DNA from: Castellaniella sp. S9 | Lineage (GTDB): Bacteria; Pseudomonadota; Gammaproteobacteria; Burkholderiales; Burkholderiaceae_B | DNA length: 64,000 nt | Direction: 5' to 3' | Assembly: GCF_027257175.1 (NCBI RefSeq) | Contig: NZ_JAPFGD010000012.1 | Coordinates: 45,345-109,344, forward strand | Shown: positions 32,977 through 41,005 of the stretch, piece after piece | Position numbering within the stretch: position 1 is the stretch's first letter | Layout: the number at the start of each line of letters is the position of its first letter | Notes under the pieces: generated by a model | Database searches by the model: none | Told to the model about the DNA's origin: nothing | The model's input: only the letters and a program-made list of their open reading frames with translations | Translations under genes and position numbers: made by a program

Positions 32977-33875
32977 ACTTTCTTGACCTGCGCTTTGCCG
33001 CCGAGGATGCCTTGCGGGCGCACCACCAGCACAATCAGGATGGCCAGGAACGGCGCCACCACGATGGCGTTGGTCGAGACAAACAGCCCGACCAGGTTTT
33101 CCGCGACGCCGATGATGAAGCCGCCGACGATCGCCCCCGGAATGCTGGTGATGCCGCCCACGATCGCGGCGGCGAACGCCAGGATGGCGATGTGGCCGAT
33201 ATCCGGCGTGATCAGGATCTTGGGCGTGATCAGGATGGCCGCGACCGCCGATATCAAGCCCGCCAGCGCCCACACCAGCATACGGATGCGCACCAGGCTG
33301 ACGCCGACGATCTGCGAGGCCTTGGGGTTCATGCCCACCGCCCGCATGGCCTTGCCGGTGCGCGTGTGGTTGAACAGCACATACAGGCCCAGCATCACCA
33401 CCAGGGCGGTCGACAGAATCATCAGGTCCAGCCGCGTCAGCACCGCGTCGCCGATGATCACGGTGTCAGGCGCGATCAGCGCGGGCAGCGAACGCGGCGC
33501 ATCCCCCAGACCGGTCTGGCGCACCGCCCCCTTGAGCACATAGGCCAGGCCCAGCGTGGCGATCACGAGCTGCACCCCCACGCCCTTGGAGGCGATCACC
33601 CGTTCCATCACCACCCGCTGGAACAGTGCGCAGATCGCTGCGACGGCGATCAGCGTGACCGGGATCACCAGCGCATAGTGCCAATCCAGCACGAGGATCA
33701 TGAACAGCGCCACATAGCCGCCGACCATGAAGATCTCGCCCTGCGCGAAATTGGGGACGTCCGTCGTCTTGAACACAATCACGACCGCCACCGCCAGCAA
33801 GGCGTACACGCTGCCGGTCACCAGACCGGACAGCACGCCTTGCTGCAGGAACAGCCAGATATCCGCAACACTCAT
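32973..33875 (-). CDS. livH: Branched-chain-type ABC transporter permease (LivH)
   Basis: A 300-residue LivH-class permease: GLVTGSVYALLAVAVVIVFKTTDVPNFAQGEIFMVGGYV, the coupling region GKAMRAVGMNPKASQIVGV, and GGITSIPGAIVGGFIIGVAENL. Complete. It follows the binding-protein gene by 56 nt. Confidence 0.93.
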   Translation of the reverse strand: MSVADIWLFLQQGVLSGLVTGSVYALLAVAVVIVFKTTDVPNFAQGEIFMVGGYVALFMILVLDWHYALVIPVTLIAVAAICALFQRVVMERVIASKGVGVQLVIATLGLAYVLKGAVRQTGLGDAPRSLPALIAPDTVIIGDAVLTRLDLMILSTALVVMLGLYVLFNHTRTGKAMRAVGMNPKASQIVGVSLVRIRMLVWALAGLISAVAAILITPKILITPDIGHIAILAFAAAIVGGITSIPGAIVGGFIIGVAENLVGLFVSTNAIVVAPFLAILIVLVVRPQGILGGKAQVKKV

Positions 33876-33931
33876 CGTTTACTCCACGGGCGCCGCCGCC
33901 CCTACGCGCGGAGCGGCGGGCGACCGGCGCA

Positions 33932-35155
33932 TCATTGCTTGGGCGTATAGGTCCAGGCGCTCTTGAAAGTGCCGGGGATCAGTTCCCTGTTCTGGCCGTC
34001 GAACTTCATGTAGATGGCCGATTTCTGCGCGGCATGGTCGGTCGGCGTGAACTCGACCGGGCTGGCCATCACACCCGTTTCGAGCTTGAAGTTCTGCAGC
34101 GCGGCCAGCACTTTCTCGCGGGTGGGCTCGGGCCCTGCGTCCTCGAGCGCCTTGACCACCGTCATCGCGGGCGGCAGGCCGTAGGGCATGTAGCTTTGCG
34201 GATGGCCGGGCTTGGCCGCCAGATCGGGGTAGTACTCCTTGTACATGTCATAGACCCACTGCATCTTGGGATCCGAAGGCAGGCCCAGGACCACGTCCTG
34301 GATGTAGAAGTTCTGGAGCGCGGCCGCGCCGCCCACGTTCTCGACCAGCTGGGTGAGGTCCGCCGTGCCGGTGACCGTCAGGACGATGGGCTTGTTCCAG
34401 CCCAGCTCGTGCGCTTTCTTGATGATCAGCGCGGCCGGGCGCGCATACGTCGTCAGCAGCAGCACGTCCGGATCGGCGGCACGCACCTTCAGCATGGGCG
34501 CGGTCACGTCGTTGATCGACGGATTGATCGACTGCACGCTCAGCGAGACGCCGTCGTGCCGCTTGGCCTGGAACTCGGCGGCGGTCTGGTTCCAGCCGCC
34601 GTAGGCGTCGTCGTGGTTGATGTAGCCGATCTTTTTGGCCTTGAAATGATCCACGGCAAACTCGACCACAGAGCCGCCCACCGCATACTGCGAGATCGAG
34701 AAGGCGCCGTAGATGTACTTGGACGGCGGATACAGCGCGCCGTCGCCCGAGGCGTTCAGCATGAAGAAAGGCACCTTGGCGCGCTCGACGTATTCGCGTG
34801 CCGCGACCACGGCGGCCGAGCACGAGCCGCCGTTCAGCAGGAACACATGATCCTGTTCGACCAGCTTCTTGACCGCCGCCACCAGGTCGTTGGCGTTGCA
34901 GCGCGTGTCCTCGACGACCAGTTCGATCTTGCGGCCGTGGATGCCGCCTTCCTTATTGACTTTGTCGTAGTACATCTTGGCCGCGTTGACCACGTCGAAG
35001 CCGTAGGCCATGCCGCTGCCCGACAGGGGCGAGAACAGACCGATGCGGATGGCCGTATCGGTGATGCCGGGATCCGCCGCCTGCGCGGCCGGAGCCAACC
35101 CCAGGCCTGCGATCGCCATGCACATCGCCGCCCGCCGGATTGCGTTGAATTTCAT
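33932..35155 (-). CDS. Branched-chain-type ABC transporter binding protein (LivK-like)
   Basis: A 407-residue periplasmic Peripla_BP_6 protein. The signal peptide ends near PAAQAADPG (residue 27). IRIGLFSPLSGSGMAYGFDVVNAAKMYYDKVNKEGGIHGRKI is diagnostic, with a ligand-pocket segment LNGGSCSAAVVAAREYV. ATG 35155 has GAGGAG upstream and precedes the signal peptide; the 10-residue longer start at 35185 is unlikely. First gene of a six-gene minus operon divergent from a GntR regulator. Confidence 0.92.
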   Translation of the reverse strand: MKFNAIRRAAMCMAIAGLGLAPAAQAADPGITDTAIRIGLFSPLSGSGMAYGFDVVNAAKMYYDKVNKEGGIHGRKIELVVEDTRCNANDLVAAVKKLVEQDHVFLLNGGSCSAAVVAAREYVERAKVPFFMLNASGDGALYPPSKYIYGAFSISQYAVGGSVVEFAVDHFKAKKIGYINHDDAYGGWNQTAAEFQAKRHDGVSLSVQSINPSINDVTAPMLKVRAADPDVLLLTTYARPAALIIKKAHELGWNKPIVLTVTGTADLTQLVENVGGAAALQNFYIQDVVLGLPSDPKMQWVYDMYKEYYPDLAAKPGHPQSYMPYGLPPAMTVVKALEDAGPEPTREKVLAALQNFKLETGVMASPVEFTPTDHAAQKSAIYMKFDGQNRELIPGTFKSAWTYTPKQ

Positions 35156-35199
35156 CTCGACTCCTCGTGGTGGTTGAACAAGCACTCGGCACGCCTTTC

Positions 35200-35209
35200 A
35201 TGTATACAT
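35200..35209. promoter_or_regulatory. GntR-type operator at the liv promoter
   Basis: ATGTATACAT, a perfect 10-bp palindrome, 45 bp upstream of the livK-like start. The same TGTATACA core recurs next to the divergent GntR gene. GntR/FCD regulators commonly bind TGTATACA-like sites. Confidence 0.6.
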
Positions 35210-35365
35210 AAGGAACAGTCCGAGGGGTTTCAAGGGACAAACCCAATGCCCTGCTTCAAGAAATTCTTGATATATATTAATTATGCATACGCGCTTCTTC
35301 CCAGGTTATCCGTGTTTGCCCTAGCCCCGAATGCGAAGCGACGACTCTATTAGTTCAGCTTTTTT

Positions 35366-35373
35366 ATGTATAC
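35366..35373. promoter_or_regulatory. GntR-type operator at the gntR promoter
   Basis: TGTATACA within TTATGTATACAATA, 10 bp before the GntR ATG at 35383; it would overlap the ribosome-binding region and allow autorepression. Confidence 0.55.
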
Positions 35374-35382
35374 AATATTCTG

Positions 35383-36057
35383 ATGAATACCTTAGCCGAT
35401 CACGTCACCGAAACGCTTCGGAACTGGGTTCTCCAGGGCATCCTGGCGCCCGGCGAACGCCTCGAGGAAATCCCGCTGGCCGGAAAGCTCGGCGTCTCGC
35501 GCACGCCCATCCGCGCCGCCCTGGCGAACCTGGGCAACGAGGGCCTGCTCGAGCACCAGCCCAAGCGTGGATACACCGTCCGGGTCTATCAGTACGAGGA
35601 CATCATCGGCGCCTACGAGGTGCGCGCCGTGCTCGAGGGCCTGGCCTGCCGGCGCGCGGCCCAGGCGGGCCTGTCCAACCTGGCCATCAGCAGACTGAAG
35701 GCCTGCCTGGCCGAGGGCGACGCCATCCTGGCCAAGGGCGAACTGCTGCCCGAGGACCACCAGCCCTACCAGCAGATGAACATCGTGTTGCACGACACCC
35801 TGCTGAAGGCGGCCGAGAACTCCTGGGTCACGCGCTTTGCCGCTCAATCCCAGACCATGCCCTTCGCCTCGGACCGGATCATGCTGTGGGACGACCACGG
35901 CGTCATCCTCCGGTCCCACAACGACCACCACCGGATCGTGGCGGCCGTCATCGAACGCGACGGCGCCCGCGCCGAGCAGCTCATGCGCGAACATGTGTAC
36001 TACGCCGGGTTGTTGTTGCGGGACAACTACGAGCGGCTGAGCAAGAAGCCGGCATAG
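35383..36057 (+). CDS. GntR/FCD-family transcriptional regulator
   Basis: A 224-residue regulator. The winged HTH spans about residues 5-70 (IPLAGKLGVSRTPIRAALANLGNEGLLEHQPKRG within it). A helical FCD effector domain follows: YEVRAVLEGLACRRAAQAG, the metal-type histidines in NDHHRIVAAVIERDGARAEQLMREHVYYAG. Probably represses the divergent liv/SDR operon through the two TGTATACA sites. No good Shine-Dalgarno before ATG 35383. Confidence 0.9.
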   Translation: MNTLADHVTETLRNWVLQGILAPGERLEEIPLAGKLGVSRTPIRAALANLGNEGLLEHQPKRGYTVRVYQYEDIIGAYEVRAVLEGLACRRAAQAGLSNLAISRLKACLAEGDAILAKGELLPEDHQPYQQMNIVLHDTLLKAAENSWVTRFAAQSQTMPFASDRIMLWDDHGVILRSHNDHHRIVAAVIERDGARAEQLMREHVYYAGLLLRDNYERLSKKPA

Positions 36058-36059
36058 AA

Positions 36060-36089
36060 GGGGCGCCTGTCGGAGAGTCCGAGATTTTC
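36060..36089 (+). pseudogene. 3' remnant of an IlvD/EDD-type dehydratase gene
   Basis: Ten codons reading GAPVGESEIF, matching the last ten residues of the dehydratase at 51506-53233 (GAPVGEPDIF) at eight of ten positions. The first 18 bases are identical to 53201-53218. The stop codon is lost and the remainder of the gene is missing; it starts 2 nt after the GntR stop. I infer that a dehydratase gene once followed this gntR and was deleted. Confidence 0.5.
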
Positions 36090-36163
36090 CAAGGGATGTG
36101 GTCCAAAGGGTGTCCCGTTGTTCGGCGGCCATGATGATCCGTGTTGCCTCGAGGGCCCACTAT

Positions 36164-36176
36164 GGCTTTGTTGCAA
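36164..36176. other. Possible insertion-sequence end remnant
   Basis: GGCTTTGTTGCAA resembles terminal sequences seen on some IS5-type elements. It lies between the dehydratase remnant and the PIN remnant, at a compositional change. No transposase is present, so the call is weak. Confidence 0.25.
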
Positions 36177-36184
36177 CGTCTGCT

Positions 36185-36367
36185 TTAATCGCCTTCCAGC
36201 GGCAGCCCCGTCTGGCCATCCTCATTGAAAGCACAAGCATCAAAGCCATCTGCCAGCAAAACAGCCCTTACCGTACATCGCCTGGCGGTACGCACACGAT
36301 GATTTGGACGCTGTCCGTCCACCAGAGAAATCAAGAAACTCGTGTCAAGCAGCACAGATGCTGTCAT
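36185..36367 (-). pseudogene. PIN-domain toxin remnant (internal deletion)
   Basis: A 60-codon open frame. Residues 1-23 (MTASVLLDTSFLISLVDGQR within them) are a typical PIN start with the first catalytic Asp. The rest, ending in LLADGFDACAFNEDGQTGLP, looks like an unrelated or C-terminal segment; PIN proteins are normally 120-150 residues and carry further acidic residues. The start overlaps the stop of the upstream gene by 4 nt. Probably inactive. Confidence 0.5.
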
Positions 36368-37137
36368 GTGTTGCCGCCCCGCAGTTCCTCCAACCAGGCA
36401 ACCGCATCGGACACGCCGGACCAAGCCGCGGTACCACGCTGCACCATCAACTGGAACTCATTCGCATCATAGGTGGGTTGATGTGTTTCGAATCCCAGTA
36501 GGTTGGGGTTGCGGAGAGCGCCCGTCAGCAGATTCTCCTCTGCCGTAATATGCAGCAAGGCGGGCCTGTACAGGCGATTTTGTTCTTCTTGGGCCAAGAG
36601 GCTCTGCGTCGCGGCAATCGTCAGTAGGGTGCCGTCATCCAATTCCAGATGCACGTTGGCCTTGAGTTTTCCACCCAAGTCAACAACCCGACCATACACG
36701 TATTTTTCAACAGCCACCCAAACATCCTCGGTTCTGCGGAAATCCGTCGAACCATTGATCAATATGTTTACACGCGCAGACGCATCAGCCACGCGATAGG
36801 TCCGCTGCGGATTCCGGCGCGCGGTCACCTGCCAACGCTCAATCACCGCGGCACGTTTGGGTTCGATATGCCCTAGCGCATCCTGCGCCTGCAGCCTGCC
36901 CATGTCGGCCCATAGACTCGTCGCCGCGAACAATCCCGACACCACCAACGCTAACGAACCTTCCTCTATCGAAACCCGCAGCTCAGAGGGATCGACATCC
37001 CGGGACGAGCCCCTCAAGAACTCGCTAACATCCTTTTGGAAATCACCTAGCAACGACAGAGGGACATGACTGGGCCCGACCTCGACATCATTGATGCGGT
37101 CGCTGACAGCAAAACGAAGTGTGTCTAGCGCGTCCAT
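36364..37137 (-). CDS. Hypothetical protein coupled to the PIN remnant
   Basis: A 257-residue protein without a family I recognise. ATG 37137 is used; GTG 37164 in frame adds nine residues. It has an amphipathic N-terminal half (LSLLGDFQKDVSEFLRG), a possible membrane-proximal stretch LALVVSGLFAATSLWADMG, and a beta-rich C-terminal half (VVDLGGKLKANVHLELDDGTLLTIAATQ). Codon third positions are clearly less GC-rich than neighbours, suggesting acquisition. The 4-nt overlap with the PIN frame is the arrangement of toxin-antitoxin pairs, so it may be the partner or antitoxin of the former PIN protein. Confidence 0.6.
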   Translation of the reverse strand: MDALDTLRFAVSDRINDVEVGPSHVPLSLLGDFQKDVSEFLRGSSRDVDPSELRVSIEEGSLALVVSGLFAATSLWADMGRLQAQDALGHIEPKRAAVIERWQVTARRNPQRTYRVADASARVNILINGSTDFRRTEDVWVAVEKYVYGRVVDLGGKLKANVHLELDDGTLLTIAATQSLLAQEEQNRLYRPALLHITAEENLLTGALRNPNLLGFETHQPTYDANEFQLMVQRGTAAWSGVSDAVAWLEELRGGNT

Positions 37138-37235
37138 GCTTGTATTGTAAGGACTAGACTTCACCGCGTCAGCATGCTCGCGCGATAAAAATCTCCCTCA
37201 CGGCACCCTCCACCCGAACCGCCCAAAACGCGAAA

Positions 37236-37261
37236 GGGCCGCCCCTCAAAAAGAGCGGCCC
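37236..37261 (-). terminator. Rho-independent-type terminator of the 37-47 kb operon
   Basis: GGGCCGC pairs with GCGGCCC across a 12-nt loop, 42 bp downstream of the SDR stop on the minus strand, followed there by TTTCGCGTTTT. Good position for the end of the ten-gene operon. Confidence 0.65.
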
Positions 37262-37302
37262 ATGAATTGTTGTGCGGCCCTCCAGCCCGTCGATGGATCC
37301 AG

Positions 37303-38070
37303 CTAGAGGCGGCCCCCGTCCACGACAAAGCTCTGGTTCGTGCAATGGACGCTGTCCGCGGCACTGAGCCACAGCACGATCCGGGCGATGTCGTCCGGCT
37401 GCACGTGTTCCTTGATGCACTGCCGCCTCATGAGTTCAGCATCCGCCTCGGGGGTGAGCCACAGTGTCTTCTGGCGCTCGGTCATGATCCAGCCGGGCAC
37501 CACGCAATTGACACGGATCCGGTCGGGACCCAGATAACGCGCCAGGCTGCGGGTCAAGCCTTCAATACCCGCCTTGGCCGTCGTATAGCACGGCATGGCG
37601 TCCACGCCCAGGCGCCAGCTGGACGAGCCCATATTGATGATGGCGCCGCCCCCTTTTTGCCGCATGGCGGGCAACACCGCCTGGGCCGCAAAGAACTGAT
37701 GACGCAAATTGAGCGCCATGCGTTCGTCCCAATACTCCAGCGTGACATCCTCGAACTTGTGGCGTTGGTCGTTGGCCGCGTTATTGACCAGCACGTCGAT
37801 GCCGGCCTCGGCCCCGCCGATGGCCTCGACGATCTCCCTCAGGCGATCGATGTCGCGGATGTCGCAGTGGTGAGCCTGCGGCGCCGGCCAGCCGCGGCCG
37901 CGCACGTCCTCGACCAAGGCCTGCGAGGCGGCGTCATCGATATCCAGGAAGTGAACACGGGCCTTCTGTTCGCAAAAGCCGGCCACCATCGAGGCACCGA
38001 TGCCCGATGCCCCGCCCGTAATGATCACGACACGATTGTTCAAGCTTGGATAGACGGCAAATTCAGACAT
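37303..38070 (-). CDS. Short-chain dehydrogenase/reductase (sugar dehydrogenase type)
   Basis: A 255-residue SDR: TGGASGIGASMV, DIRDIDRL, VNNAANDQRH, Ser in NMGSSSW, YTTAKAG with Tyr and Lys, and VPGWIMTERQ. The NNAANDxRH and VPGWIMTERQ style is that of galactose / arabinose 1-dehydrogenase-like SDRs. Last gene of the operon. Likely oxidises a hydroxyl of the cyclic or sugar-like substrate imported by the adjacent ABC transporter. Confidence 0.88.
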   Translation of the reverse strand: MSEFAVYPSLNNRVVIITGGASGIGASMVAGFCEQKARVHFLDIDDAASQALVEDVRGRGWPAPQAHHCDIRDIDRLREIVEAIGGAEAGIDVLVNNAANDQRHKFEDVTLEYWDERMALNLRHQFFAAQAVLPAMRQKGGGAIINMGSSSWRLGVDAMPCYTTAKAGIEGLTRSLARYLGPDRIRVNCVVPGWIMTERQKTLWLTPEADAELMRRQCIKEHVQPDDIARIVLWLSAADSVHCTNQSFVVDGGRL

Positions 38071-38121
38071 GGCTCCACGGCTCCGGTTCTTTCACACTCA
38101 TTCACGAGACGTTCATCACGA

Positions 38122-39315
38122 TCACGCCACACCAGCGTCCTTGAGCTGGTCGATCTTTTCGGCCGGCATGCCCAGCCATTCGGACAGCACCTCCTGCGTG
38201 TGCTCGCCACACAGGGGGGCCCGGCGATGCACGGCCAGCGGTGAGCCATGCAGGCGGTAGGGGAACCCCTGGATCGGCACGGGGCCGCTCGGTTGATCCA
38301 GCTCGATGATATGGCCGGTGTCGCGCAAGTGGGGGTTGTTGGCGATATCCGAGATCCGGGCCACTTTGGCGCATGGGATCCCTACAGACTCGATGCGCTG
38401 CAGCAGGTCGGCGGTCTTGTGACGCCGAGTCCAGGCATTGACGATGGATTCGATTTCGTCGCGATTCTCGAGGCGCCCCAAGTTCGTCGCAAACCGCGGA
38501 TCCGTGGCCAGTTCGGGGGCCTCCATGAGTTCGGCCAGACGCTGGAACTTATCGTCGCCCACCGTGATCAGAATGATCCAGTCGCCGTCGGCAGTCGGAA
38601 AGACATCCCCGGGCGCGTTGAATCGGTCGCGCGTACCCGCGCGCGTCACCTCGGTGCCATTCAGCAAGTAATCCGGGATGGCGGTCAGCAGCATCGACAC
38701 GGCGGAGTTCAACAAGGCACATTCAACCAGTTGCCCCTTGCCCGTCCGATGGCGATCCTGCAGAGCAGCCAGGATGCCGATCGTCGCATACAGCGCGGTA
38801 CTGTAATCCACGACGAACACGCCGGCGGCCGTGGGCGGCCCGTCGACCGCGCCCGTCATGTCCATCAGGCCGGACATGGCCTGCGCAATCACGTCGAAGC
38901 ACGGCCGCTTGGCGTACGGCCCGGTCTGCCCGAAGCCGGAGATCCTCGCCATGATGAGACGCGAATTGACGGCACTCATGTCATCCCATCCGCAGCCCAT
39001 TTTTTCGAGTGTGCCCGGGACGAAATTCTCAATCACCACATCGGCCCCTGCAATGAGCTCACGCAGTGTGGCCTGCCCCTGCGGGCTGCGCAGATTGAGC
39101 TCGACACTGCGTTTGTTGCGGTTCATGGCGATGGTATAGAGGCTTTCGTCACCATGCCGTGGAACAAAGCTGCGGGTATCGTCCCCCCTGCCGACACGCT
39201 CGACCTTGATCACGTCCGCCCCCAGGTCCCCCAGCATCACGCCGCAATAAGGCCCCGCAATGAAGCGGCTGAGGTCGACGACTTTGATGCCTTTCAAGGC
39301 TGCATTGGATTTCAT
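38122..39315 (-). CDS. CaiB/BaiF family (type III) CoA-transferase
   Basis: A 397-residue enzyme: DLSRFIAGPYCGVMLGDLGADVIKVER, FVPGTLEKMG, and the catalytic Asp141 in CFDVIAQAMSGLM, followed by GKGQLVECALLNS. It forms an acyl-CoA from an organic acid using a CoA donor. It is found 11 nt after an AroE-like gene and in the same operon as a two-subunit type I CoA-transferase, so two CoA-transfer steps appear to be used. Confidence 0.92.
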   Translation of the reverse strand: MKSNAALKGIKVVDLSRFIAGPYCGVMLGDLGADVIKVERVGRGDDTRSFVPRHGDESLYTIAMNRNKRSVELNLRSPQGQATLRELIAGADVVIENFVPGTLEKMGCGWDDMSAVNSRLIMARISGFGQTGPYAKRPCFDVIAQAMSGLMDMTGAVDGPPTAAGVFVVDYSTALYATIGILAALQDRHRTGKGQLVECALLNSAVSMLLTAIPDYLLNGTEVTRAGTRDRFNAPGDVFPTADGDWIILITVGDDKFQRLAELMEAPELATDPRFATNLGRLENRDEIESIVNAWTRRHKTADLLQRIESVGIPCAKVARISDIANNPHLRDTGHIIELDQPSGPVPIQGFPYRLHGSPLAVHRRAPLCGEHTQEVLSEWLGMPAEKIDQLKDAGVA

Positions 39316-39326
39316 CTTTTCCCTAT

Positions 39327-40163
39327 TTATCTGATGACGCCATCTGCGGCACCGGCCAAAGCGCCGTCCGTAACGGTGAACCCAAGAAATTCCGCGAATG
39401 CCCGCAACTGATGCTTCAGCATCCCGTCGCCCATGCAGATCCGCAAGCCGCGCTTGCGCGCCGCCGCAAGCAGCGGCGTCATCAGCGGCTGCATGATCAC
39501 ATCAGCCACCAGACAATCGGACCGGAGCCCATCGATGAAGAACGGCTCGGCATCCCCGGGCTTCAATCCAACCGTCGTCGCATTCAACGCGATGTCGAAG
39601 TCTGTCGGATGGGTGCCCGTCGTGCCGGCCGCGACACCCGGATACTGGCGTTGCACCGCGCGGGCCAGCTCGGCGGCCTTGGCCTCGCTGCGATTGTGGA
39701 TGGCGAGCCGGGATATGCCGGCATCGGCCAGGCTGAATGCAATCGCCCGCGCGACACCACCCGCGCCCGCCATATAGACGGACTTGCCCTGGATGGGACC
39801 GACGCGGTCGACGAGCGACTGCACAAAACCCATGCCATCGAAATTCGCCGCCACCCACAAACCTTCAGGCGTACGCCGTACCACATTGGTAGCGCCGGCG
39901 ATACGCGCGGATTCCTCATGGTGATCGCACAGCGCCAGGATATCGATCTTGTGTGGCACCGTGACGATCAGGCCGGCAAGGCTGTGGATGCGCCGCAGGC
40001 CCTGCAGGACGGCCGCCAGATCCTGCGGCGCAACGTGCGCCGGGACCACGACCGCGTCGATACCGTGGTCGCGAAAGAAGCCGTTCATGTGCTCGGGCGT
40101 CTTTACGTGACCGATGGGGTCGGCGATGATGCACACCACCCGTGTGTGGCCGCTGATGTCCAT
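39327..40163 (-). CDS. Shikimate dehydrogenase-like oxidoreductase (AroE family)
   Basis: A 278-residue AroE-fold enzyme. Catalytic Lys72 in VTVPHK and Asp109 in ANFDG are present; typical AroE has NTDG, here Phe replaces Thr. The nucleotide fold has GAGGVARAIAFSLADAG and NRSEAK, an NADP-type pattern. The N terminus has PIGHVKTPEHMN where canonical AroE has SxS substrate-binding serines, which are not both present. This argues for a catabolic dehydrogenase of a shikimate/quinate-like ring acid rather than biosynthetic AroE. Confidence 0.82.
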   Translation of the reverse strand: MDISGHTRVVCIIADPIGHVKTPEHMNGFFRDHGIDAVVVPAHVAPQDLAAVLQGLRRIHSLAGLIVTVPHKIDILALCDHHEESARIAGATNVVRRTPEGLWVAANFDGMGFVQSLVDRVGPIQGKSVYMAGAGGVARAIAFSLADAGISRLAIHNRSEAKAAELARAVQRQYPGVAAGTTGTHPTDFDIALNATTVGLKPGDAEPFFIDGLRSDCLVADVIMQPLMTPLLAAARKRGLRICMGDGMLKHQLRAFAEFLGFTVTDGALAGAADGVIR

Positions 40164-40171
40164 GACTGCTC

Positions 40172-41005
40172 CTATTGCGCCGACGCCATGTCGTATCCCA
40201 GCAGTGCCGAGCGCGGATCGATTTCCCGGCGGATGATCTCCAGCTCCCGCTCGGTCGGCGGCGCGGTCTGGGGCACGCCCGACAGGTCGCCCAGGTCAAA
40301 GCCGGTGGCTGCCCGCAGCTCGTCGGCCGTGACGCCGGGATGGATGGACCGGACCTTCATCCGGCCCGCCACCTTGTCGAAATCAAAAATGCACTTGGGC
40401 GTGACGACCAGTTCCGGCCCGCCCGATTCCAGCCCGAGACGCGCCCGGCCCTCGAGGCCGCCGGGATAGCCCACGCCGGCGACATAATCGACCTGCTCGA
40501 CAAACGTGCGCTGGTCGTGACGCGGCATCATGATGTATTCACGCCCGAACTGGGAAAAATGCTCGGGCAGCAGGATGGAGCCCACCAGCCTGACCTTCGG
40601 CCGCGCCGGATCGCCGACCAGGACGCTGTTGATGTTTCCACACGCATCGACCTGTACGCCCGAGCCGAATCCGAACGAAATGGCGCCGTTGCGATGCGGC
40701 CAGGATCCGGGGTAGTCCAGGCTTTGCGACTCGCATGGCAGGTCGCGCAGCTTTTCGGCGAATTCCGCATCGGGCAGCTCGTCCAGGCGCGCCAGGTCGG
40801 GGTTGTAGATCCACCCTGCCAGCAGGACGGTCAGGTCCGGGGCATGCGTACGGCGGGCCAGCTGCATCGCCGCCAGCGGAATGGCGGTGGCGAACAGGGC
40901 GGCGGCGGCGCCGGTGGCGAGCCCGGTGAAACCGACCTCGTCGTTGCGGAATTCACGCGCCAGCGTAACGACGAGCAGCTCATTCAATGTAGCGGGAGTA
41001 TTCAT
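40172..41005 (-). CDS. CoA-transferase subunit B (type I)
   Basis: A 277-residue beta subunit of a two-component CoA-transferase, or IpdB-like hydrolase subunit. Segments visible are DEVGFTGLATGAAAALFATAIPLAAMQLAR, SQSLDYPGSWPHRNGAISFG, GSGVQVDACGNINSVLVGD and VVTPKCIFDF. The canonical catalytic Glu of 3-oxoacid CoA-transferases (SENG) is not evident, which leaves glutaconate-type transferase or ring-opening hydrolase open. The start overlaps the subunit A stop. Confidence 0.8.
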   Translation of the reverse strand: MNTPATLNELLVVTLAREFRNDEVGFTGLATGAAAALFATAIPLAAMQLARRTHAPDLTVLLAGWIYNPDLARLDELPDAEFAEKLRDLPCESQSLDYPGSWPHRNGAISFGFGSGVQVDACGNINSVLVGDPARPKVRLVGSILLPEHFSQFGREYIMMPRHDQRTFVEQVDYVAGVGYPGGLEGRARLGLESGGPELVVTPKCIFDFDKVAGRMKVRSIHPGVTADELRAATGFDLGDLSGVPQTAPPTERELEIIRREIDPRSALLGYDMASAQ

